A stretch of 64,000 nucleotides of DNA from Vibrio diabolicus (GCA_001048675.1 CCKK01000020.1:248001-312000); one strand, 5' to 3'; positions 38,846 through 48,855 are shown, numbered from the stretch's first letter. The notes: generated by a model not told the origin, from the letters alone. Numbers and translations: made by a program.

Positions 38846-39673
38846 TTATGCAGCTTGTCGCAAAATTTTATCAAGCACACGGGTTGGTAATAACCTTTTC
38901 AAGATTGCGAATAATTTAGTCGGCGTAGTAATTCGATAGCGAATTTTAGGTGAAGCGCTAGTTAATGCATGAAGAACAGGTGCGACGCAGGACTCTGCAG
39001 GTAAAACAAATCGATTATTAGATTTGTCGTTGTTGAGTCGCTCTCTTTGTCCTTCATAGGCGAGGCGGTGAGGGCTGGATTCAATATCAATCCACTTCTC
39101 GAAGGCTTTTAATGCATTGTTTCTAAATTGAGTTTCGATAGGCCCAGGTTCTATCAATGCCACTTTGATATTCGTATCCGCAAGCTCTAGCCGTAGTGTG
39201 TCAGTCCAGCCTTCTAGGGCAAACTTTGACGCATTGTAGGCGCCGCGGTATTTCATTGCAGCAAAGCCAAGAACAGAACTGTTTTGTATTATCCGTCCTT
39301 CGCCTTGTATGCGCATGTGAGGAAGCACTTCTCTGACTAACTGGTGCCAACCAAAAAAGTTGGCCTGAAATTGAGCTTGAAGAGCCTCGGTGGGCAAGTC
39401 TTCCAATGCACCGGGCTGGCCATAGGCACCATTATTGAACACGGCATAAAGCTTACCCTCTGCTAGCTCTAATGCTTGCTTCACGCCCGAAGAAATACTT
39501 TCAGGGCTGTTTAGGTCTAGCTTGATGCAGGTTAGCCCTTCATTAATTAGACGTTGGACATCTTGCTCTTTCCTACAAGATGCAATGACATGAAATCCCT
39601 CGTCTTGCAGGGCGTGAGCGCACACGTAACCGATACCGGTTGAGCAACCAGTAATAAGAATCGACTTTTTCAT
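38846..39673 (-). CDS. Short-chain dehydrogenase/reductase (YbbO-like)
   Basis: NAD(P)-dependent oxidoreductase of unknown substrate. 275 residues: Rossmann motif TGCSTGIG (about 8-15), FNNGAYG at about 79-85, catalytic S132/S133 in NSSVLGF and the Y146-x3-K150 pair (YNASK). The C-terminal half resembles YbbO/retinol-dehydrogenase-like SDRs, in line with ybbN nearby. A GAGG site precedes the ATG. The C-terminal part is basic. Confidence 0.88.
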   Translation of the reverse strand: MKKSILITGCSTGIGYVCAHALQDEGFHVIASCRKEQDVQRLINEGLTCIKLDLNSPESISSGVKQALELAEGKLYAVFNNGAYGQPGALEDLPTEALQAQFQANFFGWHQLVREVLPHMRIQGEGRIIQNSSVLGFAAMKYRGAYNASKFALEGWTDTLRLELADTNIKVALIEPGPIETQFRNNALKAFEKWIDIESSPHRLAYEGQRERLNNDKSNNRFVLPAESCVAPVLHALTSASPKIRYRITTPTKLFAILKRLLPTRVLDKILRQAA

Positions 39674-39713
39674 AAATTAAGCCTCAAGAAACATTGAATG
39701 AGGTCATCATTCA

Positions 39714-40630
39714 TCAGCTCCGGTCATGAAGCAAGTGCTTGAGTGCTGGCTCTATTCTGGAGTAGCTAAATTTGAAGCCAAGTTCGGTGAGCTTTTTGGG
39801 TTTGGCTCTCATGCTATCGAACAATAAACAGGAAGATTCACCCATTAGGAGTTCCATTGCCCATTTAGGCGTGAACAAGATATGTGGTCGTTTGAGCGTT
39901 TTTGCCAACGTGCCGCTAAAGATACGGTTAGTCACAGGGTGAGGTGCGCACATATTGAACGTACCGTGGGCATGTGGTGTTTCAAGCAAGTACATGATGG
40001 CGCGGACCATATCCAGAATGTGAATCCAAGGCATGTACTGGTTACCGTTCCCGAGCGGGCCGCCTACGCCAAGTTTGTAAGGTAAGAGCATTTTCGCCAA
40101 AGCCCCGCCATTAAGGCCGAGTACTACGCCAGTTCGCAATAGACAAACACGTGTTTGTTCAGACTCTGCGCGTTTGGCTATTTGCTCCCACTTTGCACAA
40201 ACTTCGTGAGGAAAGTCTTCACTGTTAACATGCAGGCACTCATCAAACGGGTGGTCTTGTTGATCGCCATAGTAACCAACGGCCGAGCCACTAATAAAAA
40301 CAGCGGGAGGTTCTGTGCTGGCGTGGATCAGCTCAACGATTTGTTCGGTAATTTTCCAGCGACTTTTGCAGTATTTTTTTCTTTCTGCTCACTGGTCCAT
40401 CTTTTATCTGCGATAGGCTCACCCGCAAGATTAATTATGGCATCAATGTGATTGAGATCGGCGAATGACTCAAGCGAGTCAAGGTATTCGATATTACCCA
40501 AATCAGCGTGTTGGAGGCGTTGTTTTGCCTGCTCAGGAGAGCGTGTAAGTAGCATAACTTGGTGAGTGGATAGCAGCTTGAGCAACTCCGAACCAATAAA
40601 CCCAGTGCCACCTGTGAGTAATATCTTCAT
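39714..40630 (-). CDS. TIGR01777-type epimerase YfcH (frameshifted by one base)
   Basis: Extended SDR sugar-nucleotide epimerase-like protein. The first frame from ATG 40630 (MKILLTGGTGFIGSELLKLL) reads correctly to SEQKEK, then is lost. The frame that continues SRWKITEQIVELIHAS ... SGSAVGYYGDQ ... RTGVVLGLNGGALAKMLLPY runs to 39714. The T7 run at 40374-40380 should be T8; with this base restored the protein has 305 residues, the family length. This is probably a homopolymer error. The enzyme's substrate is not known in any species. Confidence 0.87.
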
Positions 40631-40882
40631 GTTATCTCTTTGAATGTACACGTATTAGAACATTATAGTCGTTTTGTGCTGAGCTTGATCATCTCAACAC
40701 TATTATTTCTAGGATAGTGGCAAGCCTGTAGCGAGGCTACTGACTTCACATATTGAAAAAATGTAACTAAATGTTATGCATGGCGCTAATTCGTTCACGG
40801 TAGGAGAACTAAATCTATGCCAGACTAAAAACATCGCTACCGGAACAAGCGTAATCAGTTTGCACCATCAAGGAGGATAGGT

Positions 40883-41617
40883 ATGGAAGCATTTGTTGCT
40901 CTTTTTCGAGCGCTCCTTAATAGTGCTCGCGATCTGCTACCCATCGTTGTTGTTATCACTTTTTTTCAATTAGTTGTTTTGCAAGAGCCACTTCCTAATC
41001 TCATCTCCATTCTTTTTGGCTTATTGCTTGTGGTTTTAGGGTTAACGTTTTTTATTTTTGGTCTAGAGCTTGGTCTTTTTCCTATCGGAGAGAGTATGGC
41101 TCAAGCCTTTGCAAAAAAAGGTAGCGTGTTCTGGTTGTTAGTTTTTGCGTTTTGTTTGGGGTTTGGCACCACGATCGCAGAGCCAGCATTAACGGCCGTA
41201 GCAGAAGAAGCATCAGAAGTTGCGGCAGAAGGAGGGATGATCACAAACTCAGAGCAATCCATGCAGGACTATGGACAAGGGCTACGAGTAACGGTGGCTC
41301 TTTCTGTGGGGATCGCCATCGTTATTGGCGTTCTGCGCATCTTAAAAGGGTGGCCAATTCATTACATGATCATCGGCGGCTACGTCGGCGTTGTAGTCCT
41401 GACGTGGTTTGCACCGGAAGCCATTATTGGCGTTGCTTATGATTCTGGAGGTGTGACGACGTCGACTATCACCGTGCCTTTGGTCACTGCACTAGGGGTT
41501 GGTTTAGCATCGGCGATTAAAGGGCGCAACCCCATGGTGGATGGTTTTGGTTTAATCGCTTTTGCCTCGCTGCTACCGATGATGTTTGTGATGGTTTACG
41601 GAATGGTCGTAACATGA
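40883..41617 (+). CDS. DUF1538 membrane protein, subunit A
   Basis: 244 residues, about six to seven hydrophobic helices. Signature motifs: [17 protein letters not shown] (about 92-108), [20 protein letters not shown] (about 189-208) and [20 protein letters not shown] near the end. An AGGAGG site lies 7 bases before ATG. Its stop overlaps the start of the next gene (ATGA), so the two subunits are translationally coupled. It shares all motifs with subunit B, so the pair probably forms a heteromeric permease. The substrate is unknown. Confidence 0.85.
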   Translation: MEAFVALFRALLNSARDLLPIVVVITFFQLVVLQEPLPNLISILFGLLLVVLGLTFFIFGLELGLFPIGESMAQAFAKKGSVFWLLVFAFCLGFGTTIAEPALTAVAEEASEVAAEGGMITNSEQSMQDYGQGLRVTVALSVGIAIVIGVLRILKGWPIHYMIIGGYVGVVVLTWFAPEAIIGVAYDSGGVTTSTITVPLVTALGVGLASAIKGRNPMVDGFGLIAFASLLPMMFVMVYGMVVT

Positions 41618-42405
41618 TTTCAATTGAACATTTCCTAGACACTTTATTATCGACCGTTCGAGATGTCATTCCCATCGCCAGCATTATTTTTGGTTTTCAG
41701 TTAGCGGTGTTAAGGCGTCCAGTTAACAACCTTAAGAAGGTTTTGCTTGGGTTTGTTTATGTGATTCTTGGGCTCGCTCTTTTTTTGCTCGGATTAGAAA
41801 TGGCTCTGTTTCCGCTCGGAGAGACCATGGCCGTGCAACTGACGGCGCCGGAATTTTTACAAGAGTTTAAAGTCTCTGTGGGAAAAGCCTTAGTGTGGGT
41901 CGACTACTATTGGGTGTATACCTTCGCCTTTTTTATCGGTTTTAGTACCACGATTGCTGAGCCTTCTCTCATAGCCGTAGCGATAAAAGCAAACCAAGTT
42001 TCTGGTGGCAGCATCAGTATTAACGGCTTACGCGTGGCCGTTGCATTTGGGGTGGCCATTGGCATCGCGCTAGGGAGCTATCGGATTGTTGTCGGTGACC
42101 CTATTCACTATTACATCATCGCGGGTTACATCGTGGTTGTGATTCAAACGTTTTATGCGCCAAAGCTTATTGTTCCACTCGCCTACGATTCTGGAGGCGT
42201 CACGACTTCTACTGTCACTGTTCCGCTTGTAACCGCACTAGGGCTGGGGCTTGCTTCTACCGTCCCAGGAAGAAACCCAATGATTGATGGCTTTGGCTTG
42301 ATCGCTTTTGCCAGTCTGTTTCCTATGATCTCTGTGATGGGCTATGCGCAAATAACCCAATGGCTGAATAAAGATGTCTCGGAGGACGAAGAAAATGCGC
42401 TTTAA
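41614..42405 (+). CDS. DUF1538 membrane protein, subunit B
   Basis: 263 residues, paralogous to subunit A, with the same motifs [34 protein letters not shown] and [20 protein letters not shown] and the same helix pattern. It starts in the ATGA overlap with subunit A and overlaps the PII-like gene by 11 bases at its end. The repeated SGGVTTST and TIAEP motifs suggest re-entrant loops lining a transport path. The duplication of one fold into two adjacent genes is usual for this family. The substrate is unknown. Confidence 0.85.
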   Translation: MISIEHFLDTLLSTVRDVIPIASIIFGFQLAVLRRPVNNLKKVLLGFVYVILGLALFLLGLEMALFPLGETMAVQLTAPEFLQEFKVSVGKALVWVDYYWVYTFAFFIGFSTTIAEPSLIAVAIKANQVSGGSISINGLRVAVAFGVAIGIALGSYRIVVGDPIHYYIIAGYIVVVIQTFYAPKLIVPLAYDSGGVTTSTVTVPLVTALGLGLASTVPGRNPMIDGFGLIAFASLFPMISVMGYAQITQWLNKDVSEDEENAL

Positions 42406-42745
42406 ATTGATACTTGCGTTTGTTGAAGACAGCAAAACAGACAAGGTACTGGACGCTGCTCGCGAAGCTGGCGCGACTGGTGCGACGGTGATTAATAACG
42501 CTCGTGGACAAGGTTTAAATCAAAAGCGAACGTTTTTTGGCTTAACGCTGGAGGTACAAAAAGATGTGCTGCTGTTTGTCGTTGAGGAGCACCTTTCTCG
42601 ACACATATTAGAAACCATCAATGAAGTTGGTGAGTTCGACCGAGAGTCGGGGCAGGGCATTGCTATTCAGATCGATATTGAGGATGCAGTCGGTGTCGCG
42701 CATCAAGTAGAGACGTTGACCAAAGTGGTCGAGGATGAGTTATGA
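42395..42745 (+). CDS. PII-like (GlnB-fold) signalling protein
   Basis: 116 residues from ATG 42395 ([20 protein letters not shown]), which has GGAGG 9 bases before it; an in-frame start at 42374 is rejected. The order of segments fits a P-II protein: beta1 LILAFV, a helix, the T-loop region GATVINNARGQGLNQKRTFF, then the GEFDRESGQGIAIQIDIEDA stretch in place of the usual B-loop/C-terminal strand. The canonical uridylylation tyrosine of GlnB (Y51) is not evident. It is probably a nucleotide-binding regulator of the adjacent membrane proteins. Confidence 0.8.
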   Translation: MRFKLILAFVEDSKTDKVLDAAREAGATGATVINNARGQGLNQKRTFFGLTLEVQKDVLLFVVEEHLSRHILETINEVGEFDRESGQGIAIQIDIEDAVGVAHQVETLTKVVEDEL

Positions 42746-43149
42746 GCAGTCAAACGATAATTAGAGTTCGAGATGTAATGGCGGCTACTTATGTCATGGT
42801 TGATGGGCTAATGACAGTTTATGAAGGCATAACGTTGGCTAAAAAATACCAAGTCAAAGCGCTGGTGGTGAAAAAGCGAGATGACAACGATGAATATGGC
42901 ATCGTCTTGATGAATGATATCGCCAAAAAGGTGCTGGCGAATAATCGCTCTCCACAGCGCACGAATATTTATGAAATCATGACCAAGCCCGCTTTGTGTG
43001 TCGACCCTGATATGAATGTGAAATATTGTGCGCGCCTATTTGAACGATTTGGCATTAGCCGAGCTCCTGTCATTGAAGATGGGGAGGTCATTGGCATGGT
43101 GAGTTATAACAATATTGTCATCAATGGCATGGTGCGAGAAGAAGTGTAA
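42742..43149 (+). CDS. CBS-domain pair regulatory protein
   Basis: 135 residues made of two CBS domains (about 8-65, VRDVMAATYVMVDGLMTVYE; about 75-132, IYEIMTKPALCVDPDMNVKY with FGISRAPVIEDGEVIGMVSY). Bateman pairs bind adenine nucleotides in many transporters. The start overlaps the PII-like stop (ATGA). It is last gene of the four-gene operon. No DNA-binding or catalytic domain is attached, so a regulatory role on the DUF1538 complex is the natural inference. Confidence 0.85.
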   Translation: MSSQTIIRVRDVMAATYVMVDGLMTVYEGITLAKKYQVKALVVKKRDDNDEYGIVLMNDIAKKVLANNRSPQRTNIYEIMTKPALCVDPDMNVKYCARLFERFGISRAPVIEDGEVIGMVSYNNIVINGMVREEV

Positions 43150-43298
43150 TAGGTTGATATAAATGAAAAATCAACGCATTTTTTCTCAAGTCAGCGACTG
43201 TTACAAAGAACTAAAATATTTAATATATGTTAGGTTGCATATGTGTTAATTCACCATTATTCTTTGCGCCCTAAGTCTATTGTCGAGGAATTTGTATC

Positions 43299-43508
43299 AT
43301 GCCTTTAGTCTCTTGCCCTGTGTGTGAGAAACAAATCTCAAAGCGCGCTCACGCATGCCCAGGATGCGGAGAGCCAGACCCGCTGCACCACCTAGCTAAG
43401 TCAAAATTTATGTCGATGGTGTTTTGGATACTGGTGTTGGTTGGAACTGCGTATGCCGCATGGTTCTATATTTTGCCTATGGTCATTGAATCATTGCGTT
43501 ATCAGTAG
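43299..43508 (+). CDS. Small zinc-ribbon membrane protein
   Basis: 69 residues with a zinc-ribbon at the N terminus (C6-x2-C9 and C20-x2-C23 in CPVCEKQISKRAHACPGCGE), followed by a single membrane helix (about 35-58). Proteins of this kind are common in Proteobacteria and have no defined function. Transcribed alone between the CBS-domain gene and yfcE. Confidence 0.75.
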   Translation: MPLVSCPVCEKQISKRAHACPGCGEPDPLHHLAKSKFMSMVFWILVLVGTAYAAWFYILPMVIESLRYQ

Positions 43509-43572
43509 TCGTTGGTTGAGCTGTCATAAAAATGCCGTAGAATGACCTCGTACTTTGTGAGGAGACGATGTC

Positions 43573-44118
43573 GTGAAACTATTTTTTGCCTCAGATCTGC
43601 ATGGCTCTTTGCCAGCAACTAAAGAAACTATTGAGCTATTTTTAGCCTCTGGTGCGGAGCACCTGATTTTGTTGGGGGATACGCTAAACCACGGGCCAAG
43701 AAACCCGATTCCAGAAGGTTACAACCCACCTCAGGTGGCGGAGCTATTGAACCAATACAGTGATCAAATTATTTCTGTGCGTGGTAACTGCGATAGTGAA
43801 GTGGACCAAATGCTATTGAAGTTTCCAATGATGATGGATTACTCGTGGGTGCTACTTGAATCTGGTAAGAGAATCTTTTTGACTCATGGTCACTTGTACA
43901 ACTCTGAAAAACGGCCGCCACTGCGTGAAGGTGATATCATCGCCCACGGTCATACGCATGTTCCTGTCGCAGAGATGCAAGATGGAGCCATTATATTTAA
44001 CCCAGGCTCGATGACATTTCCACGTAATGGTTTACCAAGAAGCTTTGGTACTTTAGAAGACAATACGCTAACGGTAAAAACGCCAGAAGGCGAAGTCTTA
44101 GCACAAACCATGATTTAA
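43573..44118 (+). CDS. yfcE: Phosphodiesterase YfcE
   Basis: Metallophosphoesterase of the MJ0936/YfcE type. 181 residues with all five metal motifs: D8-x-H10 (SDLHG), GDTLNH, GNCDSE, and GHLYN / GHTHVP late in the chain. The start is GTG at 43573 with GAGGAGA 9 bases upstream; the nearby ATG (43568) is out of frame. In E. coli YfcE is a manganese-dependent phosphodiesterase of unknown physiological substrate. Confidence 0.9.
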   Translation: MKLFFASDLHGSLPATKETIELFLASGAEHLILLGDTLNHGPRNPIPEGYNPPQVAELLNQYSDQIISVRGNCDSEVDQMLLKFPMMMDYSWVLLESGKRIFLTHGHLYNSEKRPPLREGDIIAHGHTHVPVAEMQDGAIIFNPGSMTFPRNGLPRSFGTLEDNTLTVKTPEGEVLAQTMI

Positions 44119-44135
44119 CGCTTTCACTAAGTAAA

Positions 44136-44164
44136 AATATAGGGAGCGAATTGCTCCCTATTTT
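44136..44164 (+). terminator. Terminator of yfcE
   Basis: ATAGGGAGC / GCTCCCTAT stem with a TTTTGT tail; it overlaps the end of the convergent Rdx gene. Confidence 0.8.
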
Positions 44165-44436
44165 GTGTCTGAATGTCCTAAATCGCGTTCTGGGTCGATA
44201 ATGTCTCTTACGCGCTGTTTTAGCACCTTTGCTTCAGGAAAGCCGCTGTCTTTTTTCCGTTCCCAAATTTGCTGGCCATTACAGAAAATTTCGAAGCGAC
44301 CACCCGTATCTGGGTGTAAGCTGATCGTTTCTATTTCTTCGCTAAAAGTATGCAGTAGTTCTTGCGATAGCCAAGTTGAACGCAACATCCAGTTGCATTG
44401 GCGGCAGTAATAAATATCAATGATCGCTTTATCCAT
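44158..44436 (-). CDS. SelT/SelW/SelH (Rdx) family protein
   Basis: 92 residues with a thioredoxin-like fold and the redox motif C11-R-Q-C14 (YYCRQCNW) and the Rdx segment HPDTGGRFEIFCNGQQIWER. Eukaryotic members have selenocysteine in place of one cysteine; here both are cysteine codons. AAGGAAAG lies before the ATG. Probably a small oxidoreductase; the partner is unknown. Confidence 0.88.
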   Translation of the reverse strand: MDKAIIDIYYCRQCNWMLRSTWLSQELLHTFSEEIETISLHPDTGGRFEIFCNGQQIWERKKDSGFPEAKVLKQRVRDIIDPERDLGHSDTK

Positions 44437-44457
44437 GAAACTTTCCTTTTAATCGGT

Positions 44458-45213
44458 TTAAACTAGCAACTTGATGCCCACGGCAAACGTGAGAATTTCG
44501 AATGCAATTTTAATCACTCGGTTGCTGTATCGAGTCGCGGCCCATGCGCCTAAACTGCCGCCTAGAAAAGAGCTTAACAGTAAAATAGGCAGCCAAGCCC
44601 AATGTATCGGAGCGCCAGCTTGGACGACGGCAATGCCTCCAATGCCATTCCAAAACAGGCCGACACAAATCATGGTGTAAGCAACGGCTTGTTTATAGTT
44701 ATACCCAAACCAGCGAACTAAAAATAGTGTCACGAGTAAACCAGAACCTGCGGTCAGCGACCCGTTGATGATCCCGATGAGCATTAGTCCGACACCGCCG
44801 ATGACCCCACCGATTGGGTGACGGTTACGTATTATTTCTTCTTGGCCTAATGATTTCTTAAACCGTGAATAGATGCCGAGCGCGAGAATCATGCTCCCTA
44901 GCATTTTTTCCGCCATACCATCAGGTATTTGGACAATTAGGTTTGCCCCTAAGACTACGCCAATGCTGCCAGAGACTATAAGGTAGAGCGCGACCTTCCA
45001 CTTAATTGTGCCTGCTTTTAAATGTGTGCTTGCTGCCCCTAAGCCTAAAGCGACGGAAGCCACTTTATGTGTCCCTAGCGCAACCGAGAATGGCAAGCCG
45101 AGAAAGATGAGCAAAGGGAATTGAAGTAAGCCTGCACCGCCGCCAGAAAGCGAAGCCAGAGTATTGGCGATAAGTGAGCCGAAAAAGAGGGTGAGGGTAT
45201 CTAGCCAATCCAT
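44458..45213 (-). CDS. TauE/SafE (TSUP) family permease
   Basis: 251 residues from the ATG at 45213 (MDWLDTLTLFFGSLIANTLA). Upstream in-frame starts up to 45252 fall within the toxRS terminator and are rejected; the ribosome site of the chosen start is weak. Hydrophobic helices throughout, with the TSUP motifs (ASLSGGGAGLLQFPLLIFLG, LGTHKVASVALG; GSLTAGSGLLVTLFLVRWFG). The substrate is probably a sulfur oxyanion or organic acid, but the sequence does not say which. Confidence 0.85.
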   Translation of the reverse strand: MDWLDTLTLFFGSLIANTLASLSGGGAGLLQFPLLIFLGLPFSVALGTHKVASVALGLGAASTHLKAGTIKWKVALYLIVSGSIGVVLGANLIVQIPDGMAEKMLGSMILALGIYSRFKKSLGQEEIIRNRHPIGGVIGGVGLMLIGIINGSLTAGSGLLVTLFLVRWFGYNYKQAVAYTMICVGLFWNGIGGIAVVQAGAPIHWAWLPILLLSSFLGGSLGAWAATRYSNRVIKIAFEILTFAVGIKLLV

Positions 45214-45215
45214 AA

Positions 45216-45246
45216 GCAAAATAAAGGGGGCGTCTTGCCCCCTTAT
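45216..45246 (-). terminator. Terminator of toxRS
   Basis: AAGGGGGC / GCCCCCTT stem with TTTATTTT after it on the minus strand, 14 bases below the toxS stop. Confidence 0.85.
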
Positions 45247-45259
45247 CATCAAATCAAAG

Positions 45260-45775
45260 TTAGTTTTTAAACAGCACCGAAGAACCGTGGTTCAAGCTAG
45301 TGAGCAATAGCGTTTTTTCGTTCACGACATCAATACGGCGACTTTGCTCAGCATCAAGCTTAAAGATTTGAGTGATCAAACGTAGCTGTGCTTCGGAGAA
45401 GTCTTTTGATTGAGAAGATGAAATATCTTTAAACTCAGAAGGCGAAACCAACAAATAGTTGTCACTTACTTCCCAGCGCCCTTTTTCCGAGATATTAATC
45501 GTGGATTCTGCCGTTGAACCTTGAGCGAATAGTTTGATATTTGCTACGCGAATATAGTCTCCATTAGGGAGATATTTCACATTTGATTCAACATTAACAC
45601 GACGCAGTGGGCCGACAGGATCGTCAGGCAAGCTGTCTGTAATGACCGTCACCATGGTTGACTGCCACTCATTGGCAGTGAGGACCTGTTCCACTTTTAG
45701 GTCGCTACCCCAATATAACCAACCACTGAAAAGAACGGATACGGCCAAAACCGCAGATGCTAATTTTATCTTCAT
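45260..45775 (-). CDS. toxS: ToxR-stabilising protein ToxS
   Basis: Inner membrane protein with a periplasmic domain that protects and assists ToxR. 171 residues from the ATG at 45775 (MKIKLASAVLAVSVLFSGWL), chosen because GGAGG lies 6 bases before it. The upstream in-frame codons belong to toxR overlap. An N-terminal membrane anchor is followed by the periplasmic domain typical of ToxS (VESNVKYLPNGDYIRVANIK). It is translated directly after toxR. Confidence 0.95.
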   Translation of the reverse strand: MKIKLASAVLAVSVLFSGWLYWGSDLKVEQVLTANEWQSTMVTVITDSLPDDPVGPLRRVNVESNVKYLPNGDYIRVANIKLFAQGSTAESTINISEKGRWEVSDNYLLVSPSEFKDISSSQSKDFSEAQLRLITQIFKLDAEQSRRIDVVNEKTLLLTSLNHGSSVLFKN

Positions 45776-45785
45776 TCTGGCCTCC

Positions 45786-46664
45786 TTATTTACAGATATC
45801 GGTTGGGTCATTTTGACCTGCGAAAATACGCAATGTCACGTTCTCATATGAATGTTGACTGTCATGAATGTAGTTCAGAATCAGCTGATTGTTCTGGCCA
45901 CCTGTAGCAATCACTTCTACCGGCATTGAATCTTCTGCATGGTATTTTACGTAGCGTTCAATGCACTGCTCAATGGACGGCAACCAACTATTGATTTGCG
46001 GGTGGTTCACTGGCGTCATCACAGGTACATTTTGATACTCACCAATCTGACGGAATTGGGATTCTGCAGGATTGGTGAAGAGCAATACACAAATAGGAAG
46101 CAGCAGAGACAAAAGAACGATCATACGCGGCAGCCAGTTATTAGTGTTAGCTGCTGGTTTTGGCTGTGCCTTAGGTAGTTCTACTTGAGGCTCTACTTCA
46201 GTCGTGGTGTCTGTCGCCGCTTCTGTTGACGGCGCGTCACTTGTTTCTATTTCCGCAGCGTGCACTTCATTTTCAGAAGTGGCTTCTTCAACGTCAGTAT
46301 TAGAGTCAGCAGATAATGGGCTTAAGCGTTCCACTGAACAAATGAGTTGATAACCGCGTTTAGGAACCGTTTTAACAAACTCTGGAGATTTTGTTGAGTC
46401 CTTCAACATCTTACGCAGAGTAGAGATCGCTTGAGTCAGGCTTGAGTCATCCACCTCAAAACCTTGCTCACGCCAAACAAACTCGTGAAGCTCGTTACGG
46501 GTTAAAACTTCGTTTGGTCTCTCTGCCAACATCAGAAGTATACGGCTTTCGTTGCTTCCTAATCGTACAACGTCGTTGCCGTTTTGTTGGTCAGCGAGCG
46601 AATTACTATTTGGATCAAAGGTGAACCTTTGAGCAAGTAGAAATTTGGTGCCGATGTTAGTCAT
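45786..46664 (-). CDS. toxR: Transmembrane transcriptional activator ToxR
   Basis: Membrane-bound regulator of outer membrane porins and bile/stress responses in vibrios. 292 residues: cytoplasmic OmpR-type winged helix (about 10-110; ESRILLMLAERPNEVLTRNE, SLTQAISTLRKMLKDSTKSP, FVKTVPKRGYQLIC). A variable acidic linker follows, then one membrane helix (about 180-200, MIVLLSLLLPICVLLFT) and a periplasmic domain with two cysteines (IEQCIERYV; DPTDICK). It is divergent from htpG, the conserved vibrio arrangement. Confidence 0.96.
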   Translation of the reverse strand: MTNIGTKFLLAQRFTFDPNSNSLADQQNGNDVVRLGSNESRILLMLAERPNEVLTRNELHEFVWREQGFEVDDSSLTQAISTLRKMLKDSTKSPEFVKTVPKRGYQLICSVERLSPLSADSNTDVEEATSENEVHAAEIETSDAPSTEAATDTTTEVEPQVELPKAQPKPAANTNNWLPRMIVLLSLLLPICVLLFTNPAESQFRQIGEYQNVPVMTPVNHPQINSWLPSIEQCIERYVKYHAEDSMPVEVIATGGQNNQLILNYIHDSQHSYENVTLRIFAGQNDPTDICK

Positions 46665-46816
46665 TTAGTTCTTCTTAGATGGATGATGTTGTAATTATAG
46701 TGATTTATGTCACAAAATTACCGAAGCGCATGGAGTGCGCACGACATTTTAGATGCTTTTAGGCTGGTAGGATAATTAAATTTTTCTAAAAAAACACCGT
46801 TTTTAGCAATATTGAC

Positions 46817-46844
46817 CTTGAATTTACATTTGTCAGCCACATGT
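46817..46844 (+). promoter_or_regulatory. Sigma-32 (heat-shock) type promoter for htpG
   Basis: CTTGAA-N14-CCACATGT, close to the consensus CTTGAA-N13/14-CCCCATNT, 90 bases before the htpG ATG. Confidence 0.75.
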
Positions 46845-46935
46845 TAAATGACATCTCAGTAAGGTAATTTCAAGGGGAAAGTCACAAACTTATCTCCATG
46901 AAAAAGCCAATTAGTTTAGATGTTATGGAGCACAC

Positions 46936-48840
46936 ATGAGCGAAACCGTATCTCAAAACAAAGAAACTCGTGGTTTTCAATCAGAAGTAAAACAACTACT
47001 GCATTTAATGATCCATTCTCTTTATTCAAATAAAGAGATCTTTTTGCGCGAGCTGATTTCTAACGCATCAGATGCATCGGACAAGCTGCGCTTCCAAGCG
47101 CTATCTAACCCAGACTTATATGAAGGTAATGCAGACCTTTGCGTGAAACTGTCGTTTGATGAAAGCGCAAATACCTTAACCATTTCTGATAACGGTATCG
47201 GTATGAGCCGCGATGATGTGATCGAGCACTTAGGTACGATCGCAAAATCCGGGACCGCGGAGTTTTTCTCAAAGCTGTCTGAAGAGCAGAGCAAAGACTC
47301 TCAGCTTATTGGTCAGTTTGGTGTTGGCTTCTACTCTGCGTTTATCGTTGCTGATGCCGTCACCGTACGCACTCGTGCTGCGGGCCTAGCCGCTGATGAA
47401 GCAGTACAATGGCACTCAGCCGGTGAAGGTGAGTACACCATCGAAAACATCACTAAAGAATCGCGTGGTACTGACATTATTCTTCATATGCGTGAAGAAG
47501 GTAAAGAATTCCTAAATGAATGGCGTCTACGTGATGTGATCAGCAAGTACTCGGATCACATTGGCATCCCAGTTTCCATCCAAACTGTTGTTCGCGATGA
47601 CGAAGGCAAAGAAACGGATGAGAAGAAGTGGGAGCAAATCAACAAAGCTCAAGCTCTGTGGACGCGTAATAAATCGGATATCTCAGATGAAGAGTATCAA
47701 GAGTTCTACAAGCACGTATCACATGACTTTGCCGATCCATTGGTTTGGAGCCATAACCGTGTAGAAGGTAAAAACGATTACACGAGCTTGCTTTACATCC
47801 CATCTAAAGCGCCATGGGATATGATGAACCGCGACCACAAATCAGGTTTGAAACTGTACGTACAACGCGTGTTCATTATGGACGATGCAGAGCAGTTCAT
47901 GCCGTCTTACCTACGTTTTGTACGTGGCTTAATAGACTCCAATGATCTGCCACTCAACGTTTCGCGTGAGATCTTACAAGACAACAAAGTGACTCAGTCT
48001 CTACGTAATGCTTGTACTAAGCGTGTGCTAACGATGCTAGAGCGCATGGCTAAGAATGATGAAGAGAAATACCAATCATTCTGGAAAGAGTTCGGCCTTG
48101 TGATGAAAGAGGGGCCGGCAGAAGACTTCGCAAACAAAGAGAAAGTTGCAGGCCTATTGCGCTTTGCTTCAACTGAAGTGGATTCTGCGGAGCAAACCGT
48201 GGGTCTAGCTGCTTACGTTGAGCGCATGAAAGAAGGTCAAGATAAAATCTACTACTTGACGGCAGACAGCTATGCAGCTGCGAAAAACAGCCCTCACTTA
48301 GAGCAGTTCAAAGCGAAAGGCATTGAAGTTATCTTGATGTACGACCGCATTGATGAGTGGCTGATGAACTACTTAACTGAGTTTGACGGCAAGCAGTTCC
48401 AGTCAATCACAAAAGCTGGGCTCGATCTAAGTCAGTTTGAAGATGAAGCAGAAAAAGAGAAGCAGAAAGAAACTGAAGAAGAGTTTAAGTCGGTTGTAGA
48501 ACGCACGAAGTCTTACCTAGGTGATCGTGTGAAAGAAGTTCGTACGACCTTTAAACTCGCGTCTACACCTGCTGTTGTGGTAACGGACGATTACGAAATG
48601 GGCACTCAAATGGCGAAGCTTCTTGCAGCGGCGGGTCAGGCAGTGCCAGAAGTGAAGTACATCTTTGAGCTAAACCCTGAGCACGAGCTGGTTAAGCGCA
48701 TGGCTGACGAAGCGGATGAAGAGGCATTTGGTCGTTGGGTAGAAGTCCTGCTTGGTCAAGCAATGCTTGCAGAGCGAGGCTCAATTGAGGACCCAACGGA
48801 GTTCTTAGGAGCTGTTAATAAACTTTTGACTAAGGTGTAA
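46936..48840 (+). CDS. htpG: Chaperone HtpG (Hsp90)
   Basis: ATP-driven chaperone. 634 residues. The N-terminal GHKL ATPase domain has E34-type [21 protein letters not shown] (about 80-85), and the lid [15 protein letters not shown]. The middle domain has the catalytic-loop arginine region ([19 protein letters not shown]). The C-terminal dimerisation helices end in NKLLTKV. A sigma-32 type promoter lies upstream and a terminator follows. Confidence 0.97.
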   Translation: MSETVSQNKETRGFQSEVKQLLHLMIHSLYSNKEIFLRELISNASDASDKLRFQALSNPDLYEGNADLCVKLSFDESANTLTISDNGIGMSRDDVIEHLGTIAKSGTAEFFSKLSEEQSKDSQLIGQFGVGFYSAFIVADAVTVRTRAAGLAADEAVQWHSAGEGEYTIENITKESRGTDIILHMREEGKEFLNEWRLRDVISKYSDHIGIPVSIQTVVRDDEGKETDEKKWEQINKAQALWTRNKSDISDEEYQEFYKHVSHDFADPLVWSHNRVEGKNDYTSLLYIPSKAPWDMMNRDHKSGLKLYVQRVFIMDDAEQFMPSYLRFVRGLIDSNDLPLNVSREILQDNKVTQSLRNACTKRVLTMLERMAKNDEEKYQSFWKEFGLVMKEGPAEDFANKEKVAGLLRFASTEVDSAEQTVGLAAYVERMKEGQDKIYYLTADSYAAAKNSPHLEQFKAKGIEVILMYDRIDEWLMNYLTEFDGKQFQSITKAGLDLSQFEDEAEKEKQKETEEEFKSVVERTKSYLGDRVKEVRTTFKLASTPAVVVTDDYEMGTQMAKLLAAAGQAVPEVKYIFELNPEHELVKRMADEADEEAFGRWVEVLLGQAMLAERGSIEDPTEFLGAVNKLLTKV

Positions 48841-48855
48841 TAACCTCAGTACATC

